A stretch of DNA of 17,263 nucleotides from contig CAZWZG010000055.1 of assembly GCA_964638245.1 (NCBI GenBank), forward strand, positions 1-17,263, in the 5' to 3' direction. Shown one piece after another: positions 14,474 through 17,263 of the stretch (the first letter of the stretch is position 1; each line of letters starts with the position of its first letter). This DNA comes from CAZWZG01 sp964638245 (lineage in GTDB: Bacteria; Pseudomonadota; Alphaproteobacteria; Rhodobacterales; Rhodobacteraceae). The position numbers and the translations under genes were made by a program. The notes under the pieces were generated by a model. The model had not been told where the DNA came from and did not search any database. It saw only the letters and a list, made by a program, of their open reading frames with translations.

Positions 14474-15841
14474 TCAGACGATCTTGCCCGGGTTCATGAT
14501 ATTCTTTGGGTCGAGCGCTGATTTGATGGCGCGCATGACGTCCAGACTTTCGCCGGCTTCCCGCTCAAGATAGGCGCGCTTTCCCTGACCGATGCCGTGT
14601 TCCCCCGTGCATGTGCCGTCAAACTCAAGTGCAAGGGCGTTGAGGTTTTCGACAAACGCCTTGGCCTTTGAAAGGGCCGCGTCGTCTCCCTTTTCGACAA
14701 TGATCGCCATGTGGAAGTTTCCGTCTCCAACATGTCCTGCGATCGGGGCAAGCAGCCCAGACGCATCGGCCATCTCTTTGGCTTTGGTCACGCAAGCCGC
14801 CAGGTTGGATATCGGCACGCAAGTGTCGGTCACGATCGTCTGCGGCTCGGGTATCATCGCCTGCATTGCCCAGTAGGCATCATGTCGCGCTTTCCAGAGC
14901 TTGGCGCGTTCTTCGGCGCTTACGGCGGTGACGTAGTCGGTTCCGCCCATGTCGTCGACGATGCTCGCAAAGGTTTCCATTTGCTCGGCAACCCCCGCGT
15001 CCGAGCCGTGGAATTCACAAAGGAGAAGATTGGTTTTGGGCAAGTCAGTCTTGGAATAGGCGTTGATGGCTTCGGCTGTAACTGGGTCAATCAACTCGAT
15101 CCGGGCGATTGGAATGCCCATCTGGATCGTCATGATGACGGCGTTGCAGGCGGCTTCAAGGTCTTCAAAGGCGACGCGGGCCGATCCCACGGCCTCGGGA
15201 ATGCCATGGAGGCGCAGCGTCAGCTTCGTGATGATGCCAAGAGTTCCTTCTGCACCGACGAACAAACGCGTAAGGTCGTACCCGGCAGACGACTTTCGCG
15301 CCCGACTGCCTGTCCTGATGACGCGGCCATCCGCCAACACAACTTCAAGCGCGAGCACGTTGTCCTTCATCGTGCCATAGCGCACGGCGTTGGTTCCCGA
15401 CGCGCGCGTCGCTGCCATGCCGCCAAGTGAGGCATTCGCACCTGGATCGATTGGAAAGAAGAGGCCGGTAGCGCGAAGATGCGTGTTGAGGTCCTCGCGC
15501 GTGACACCCGGTTCAACTTCACAGGTCAGGTCTTCACCGTGGACGGCGATCACGCGATTCATTGCGCTCAGATCGATGGATAGACCGCCTTTAGGGGCAT
15601 TCAGTTGCCCTTCAAGCGACGAGCCGGTGCCAAAGGCGATGACTGGCATGCCATGGTCGTGCGCGATCCGAACCGCTTCCGAAACCTCTTCGGTTGTTTC
15701 AGCAAAGAACACCGCATCGGGGGGCTGGTTTTCGAGGTAAGTGGTCGTGTGCGCGTGCTGGGCGCGCATGGCCTCGCCCGTTTGCAACCGTTCGCCAAAG
15801 CGCTGTTGAAGGATCCCAACCGGAACCGAGTAGTCTGCCAT
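14474..15841 (-). CDS. FAD-linked 2-hydroxyacid dehydrogenase (GlcD / cytochrome D-lactate dehydrogenase type)
   Basis: A 455-residue flavoprotein of the vanillyl-alcohol-oxidase fold, oxidising a D-2-hydroxyacid such as D-lactate or glycolate to the 2-oxoacid. Residues about 40-215 are the FAD-binding PP-loop domain (FGTGSSLEGQ at 70-79, GANASLGGMAATRASGTNAVR at 134-154, VGAEGTLGIITKLTLR at 195-210). The C-terminal cap carries GHVGDGNFH at 369-377 and GEHGIG at 413-418, with His residues typical of the active site, and the usual ending DPKNIMNPGKI. GGGAGAGAG just upstream of the ATG at 15841 supports the start. The GlcE and GlcF partners of glycolate oxidase are not adjacent, which favours a single-subunit D-lactate dehydrogenase-like enzyme, but the substrate is not certain. 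Confidence 0.92.
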   Translation of the reverse strand: MADYSVPVGILQQRFGERLQTGEAMRAQHAHTTTYLENQPPDAVFFAETTEEVSEAVRIAHDHGMPVIAFGTGSSLEGQLNAPKGGLSIDLSAMNRVIAVHGEDLTCEVEPGVTREDLNTHLRATGLFFPIDPGANASLGGMAATRASGTNAVRYGTMKDNVLALEVVLADGRVIRTGSRARKSSAGYDLTRLFVGAEGTLGIITKLTLRLHGIPEAVGSARVAFEDLEAACNAVIMTIQMGIPIARIELIDPVTAEAINAYSKTDLPKTNLLLCEFHGSDAGVAEQMETFASIVDDMGGTDYVTAVSAEERAKLWKARHDAYWAMQAMIPEPQTIVTDTCVPISNLAACVTKAKEMADASGLLAPIAGHVGDGNFHMAIIVEKGDDAALSKAKAFVENLNALALEFDGTCTGEHGIGQGKRAYLEREAGESLDVMRAIKSALDPKNIMNPGKIV

Positions 15842-15851
15842 CGCTCTCTCC

Positions 15852-15881
15852 CTTGCGGGATATGAAAGGCACGCCCTATCC
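15852..15881 (+). promoter_or_regulatory. Possible heat-shock-like (RpoH) promoter upstream of clpP
   Basis: CTTGCG at 15852-15857, a 17-base spacer and CCTATC at 15875-15880 resemble the CTTG/CCCCAT-type elements of RpoH promoters. A second, weaker candidate is CTTGCA at 15933-15938 with CTAAGA at 15956-15961. clpP genes are commonly heat-inducible, which makes either plausible, but the matches are short. Confidence 0.25.
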
Positions 15882-15953
15882 CCGGGCGCAAGCCTGCCGA
15901 GCCGTTGTGGGGCGTTGAATTTTCGGCTGGCCCTTGCAGCCCCTCGGACGGGT

Positions 15954-15986
15954 CACTAAGACTCTGGAAAGAGTTGCCCACTAAGA
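15954..15986 (+). repeat. Paired CACTAAGA direct repeats flanking a small hairpin, upstream of clpP
   Basis: CACTAAGA occurs at 15954-15961 and again at 15979-15986, starts 25 bases apart. Between them, ACTCT (15961-15965) can pair with AGAGT (15970-15974) around a GGAA tetraloop. GTTGCCC also occurs twice, at 15973-15979 and 16004-16010. The set lies in the clpP leader or promoter; its role is unknown. Confidence 0.4.
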
Positions 15987-16011
15987 AAATCCCGAAATCA
16001 GAGGTTGCCCG

Positions 16012-16641
16012 ATGCAGGATCCCGTCGATACCTATATGAATCTTGTCCCCATGGTCGTCGAACAGACAAGCCGGGGCGAGCGCGCTTATGACATTTTCTC
16101 GCGCCTTCTTAAGGAACGTATCATCTTCGTGAATGGTCCGATCCATGACGGAATGAGCCAGTTGATTGTCGCTCAGCTGTTGCATCTTGAGGCGGAAAAT
16201 CCGTCCAAAGAGATTTCGATGTACATCAACAGCCCGGGCGGATCCGTGATCGCGGGGATGAGCATCTATGACACGATGCAGTATGTTCGACCAAAAATCT
16301 CGACCCTCGTCTGCGGTCTTGCCGCATCGATGGGGTCCGTGATCGCACTTGGTGGCGAGAAGGGTATGCGCTACTCCTTGCCGAATGCCGAATTCCTCGT
16401 GCACCAGCCATCGGGCGGGTCGCAGGGGACGGCGGCAGACATCCTGATCCAGTCCAAGCATATCGAGCAGACCCGCGAGCGGTTTTATCAACTGTATATG
16501 CGCCACACGGGACAGGACTATGAAACCGTCCAGCAGGCCCTTGATCGGGACAAGTGGATGACCCCCGAAGAGGCCAAGGAATGGGGCCATATCGACGAAA
16601 TCGTGGAAAATCGTGACAAAGCGGACGAAAAGGACGCGTGA
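16012..16641 (+). CDS. clpP: ATP-dependent Clp protease proteolytic subunit ClpP
   Basis: A serine protease of 209 residues that forms the double-heptamer chamber degrading proteins unfolded by ClpX or ClpA. The catalytic triad is complete: Ser106 (GLAASMGS), His131 (FLVHQPSGG) and Asp180 (DRDKWM), with the 25- and 49-residue spacings of the E. coli enzyme. INSPGGSV at 72-79 forms the substrate-strand region. The N-terminus (MQDPVDTYMNLVPMVVEQT) is the short alphaproteobacterial type. AGAGG 7 bases upstream supports the ATG. clpX follows after 119 bases, the conserved order in proteobacteria. Confidence 0.97.
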   Translation: MQDPVDTYMNLVPMVVEQTSRGERAYDIFSRLLKERIIFVNGPIHDGMSQLIVAQLLHLEAENPSKEISMYINSPGGSVIAGMSIYDTMQYVRPKISTLVCGLAASMGSVIALGGEKGMRYSLPNAEFLVHQPSGGSQGTAADILIQSKHIEQTRERFYQLYMRHTGQDYETVQQALDRDKWMTPEEAKEWGHIDEIVENRDKADEKDA

Positions 16642-16657
16642 CGAGGATAATAACAAT

Positions 16658-16692
16658 TTGACGTTGTACAGGCTTGGCCTCTGTCCTACGCT
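16658..16692 (+). promoter_or_regulatory. Possible separate promoter for clpX
   Basis: The 119-base clpP-clpX gap contains TTGACG at 16658-16663 and, overlapping downstream, TTGTAC at 16664-16669, which stands 17 bases before TACGCT (16687-16692). The -10 match is poor. A separate clpX promoter would allow ClpX to be made independently of ClpP. No terminator hairpin was seen in the gap. Confidence 0.25.
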
Positions 16693-16760
16693 GCTTCAAA
16701 AGAGCGGGGAGCCGCCGGTGGTATCGAGTGTACTGGTGACTGCAACGAGCGGAGAAACCC

Positions 16761-17263
16761 ATGGCAAATTCCTCTGGTGACAGCAAAAATACGCTTTATT
16801 GCTCCTTCTGCGGGAAGAGCCAGCATGAGGTCCGCAAACTGATTGCGGGCCCGACGGTCTTCATCTGTGATGAATGCGTCGAACTGTGCATGGATATCAT
16901 CCGCGAAGAGACGAAGTCGGCGGGGCTGAAAAGCTCGGACGGCGTGCCAAGCCCCAAGGAAATCTGCCAGGTTCTGGACGATTACGTTATTGGCCAGGCG
17001 CACGCCAAGCGCGTTTTGTCCGTTGCCGTGNNNNNNNNNNCCACTACAAGCGCCTGAACCACGCGTCGAAGTCCGATATCGAACTGGCGAAGTCGAACAT
17101 CCTTCTGATCGGGCCGACAGGCTGCGGAAAAACGCTTTTGGCGCAGACATTGGCGCGAATTCTAGACGTACCATTCACGATGGCCGATGCGACCACGCTC
17201 ACCGAAGCGGGCTATGTTGGTGAGGACGTCGAGAACATCATTCTCAAGCTGTTGCAGGCGTCG
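16761..17263 (+). CDS. clpX: ATP-dependent Clp protease ATP-binding subunit ClpX, 3' end beyond window
   Basis: AAA+ unfoldase that feeds proteins to ClpP. The N-terminal zinc-binding domain has the four cysteines Cys14, Cys17, Cys36 and Cys39 (CSFC and CDEC). The AAA+ module begins with LDDYVIGQAHAKRVLSVAV, and after the gap shows Walker A GPTGCGKT and EAGYVGEDVEN. Ten N bases at 17031-17040 interrupt the gene. The frame upstream begins a codon at 17031, while the downstream frame (HYKRLN) begins at 17042; restoring the conserved VHNHYK needs about 5 missing bases, not 10. The break is therefore a sequencing placeholder and not a mutation. GGAGAA four bases upstream supports the start. The gene continues past the window end. 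Confidence 0.96.
17031..17040. other. Run of ten N (assembly gap)
   Basis: Unknown bases within clpX. Conserved ClpX sequence on both sides implies that about 5 bases are missing, so the length is arbitrary. Confidence 0.95.

Noticed and set aside
15601..16656. Minus-strand open frame of 351 codons across clpP and the dehydrogenase start
   Set aside because: It runs antisense through all of clpP and into the dehydrogenase gene in another frame; the translated sequence has no domain.
1..17263. CRISPR arrays, tRNA or rRNA genes, phage or transposase genes
   Set aside because: None seen: no regularly spaced repeats, no cloverleaf-like segments, and all long frames are assigned to chromosomal enzymes and transporters.

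Overview
The window reads like a stretch of an alphaproteobacterial chromosome, most likely Rhodobacterales (Roseobacter type). The basis is moderately GC-rich coding sequence, the clpP-clpX pair, the style of the CUT1 sugar transporter operon and the resemblance of the proteins to that group from memory. No database search was possible, so the taxonomy is an inference.

Positions 1-8267 form one catabolic locus. A ROK-family repressor gene (minus strand, cut by the window edge) diverges from a tightly packed plus-strand operon: a CUT1 substrate-binding protein, a strong hairpin, two MalF/MalG-type permeases, an argininosuccinate-lyase-like enzyme, a MalK/UgpC-type ATPase, a PfkB kinase and a NagB-II-like SIS-domain sugar-phosphate deaminase/isomerase. 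From the first permease onward the genes overlap by 1-4 bases or lie 3 bases apart, so they are probably translated as a unit. The set suggests import of an amino-sugar-like compound, C-N bond cleavage by the lyase, phosphorylation, and entry into glycolysis as a hexose phosphate with ammonia released. There is no deacetylase or glycosidase. The lyase keeps the superfamily's catalytic residues but has lost several positions typical of true argininosuccinate lyases, so it probably acts on another N-substituted substrate. This is the most novel feature of the window.

Positions 8347-12442 hold an ABC exporter-type half transporter, a long AMP-forming acyl-CoA synthetase and a 68-residue two-helix membrane protein, all on the plus strand. 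A gene-poor stretch of about 400 bases follows (12443-12844), in which no convincing gene is visible.

Positions 12845-15841, on the minus strand, carry an aldehyde dehydrogenase and, upstream of it, a single-subunit FAD-linked 2-hydroxyacid dehydrogenase of the GlcD/D-lactate dehydrogenase type. Together they could oxidise an aldehyde and a hydroxy acid, but the link is only positional.

Positions 15842-17263 contain the protein-quality-control genes clpP and clpX (the latter running off the window), with a possible heat-shock-like promoter and short direct repeats upstream of clpP. A run of ten N at 17031-17040 lies inside clpX. The reading frames on either side show that it is a placeholder of the wrong length, not a real frameshift. 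No tRNA, rRNA, CRISPR array, intact insertion sequence or phage gene was seen.
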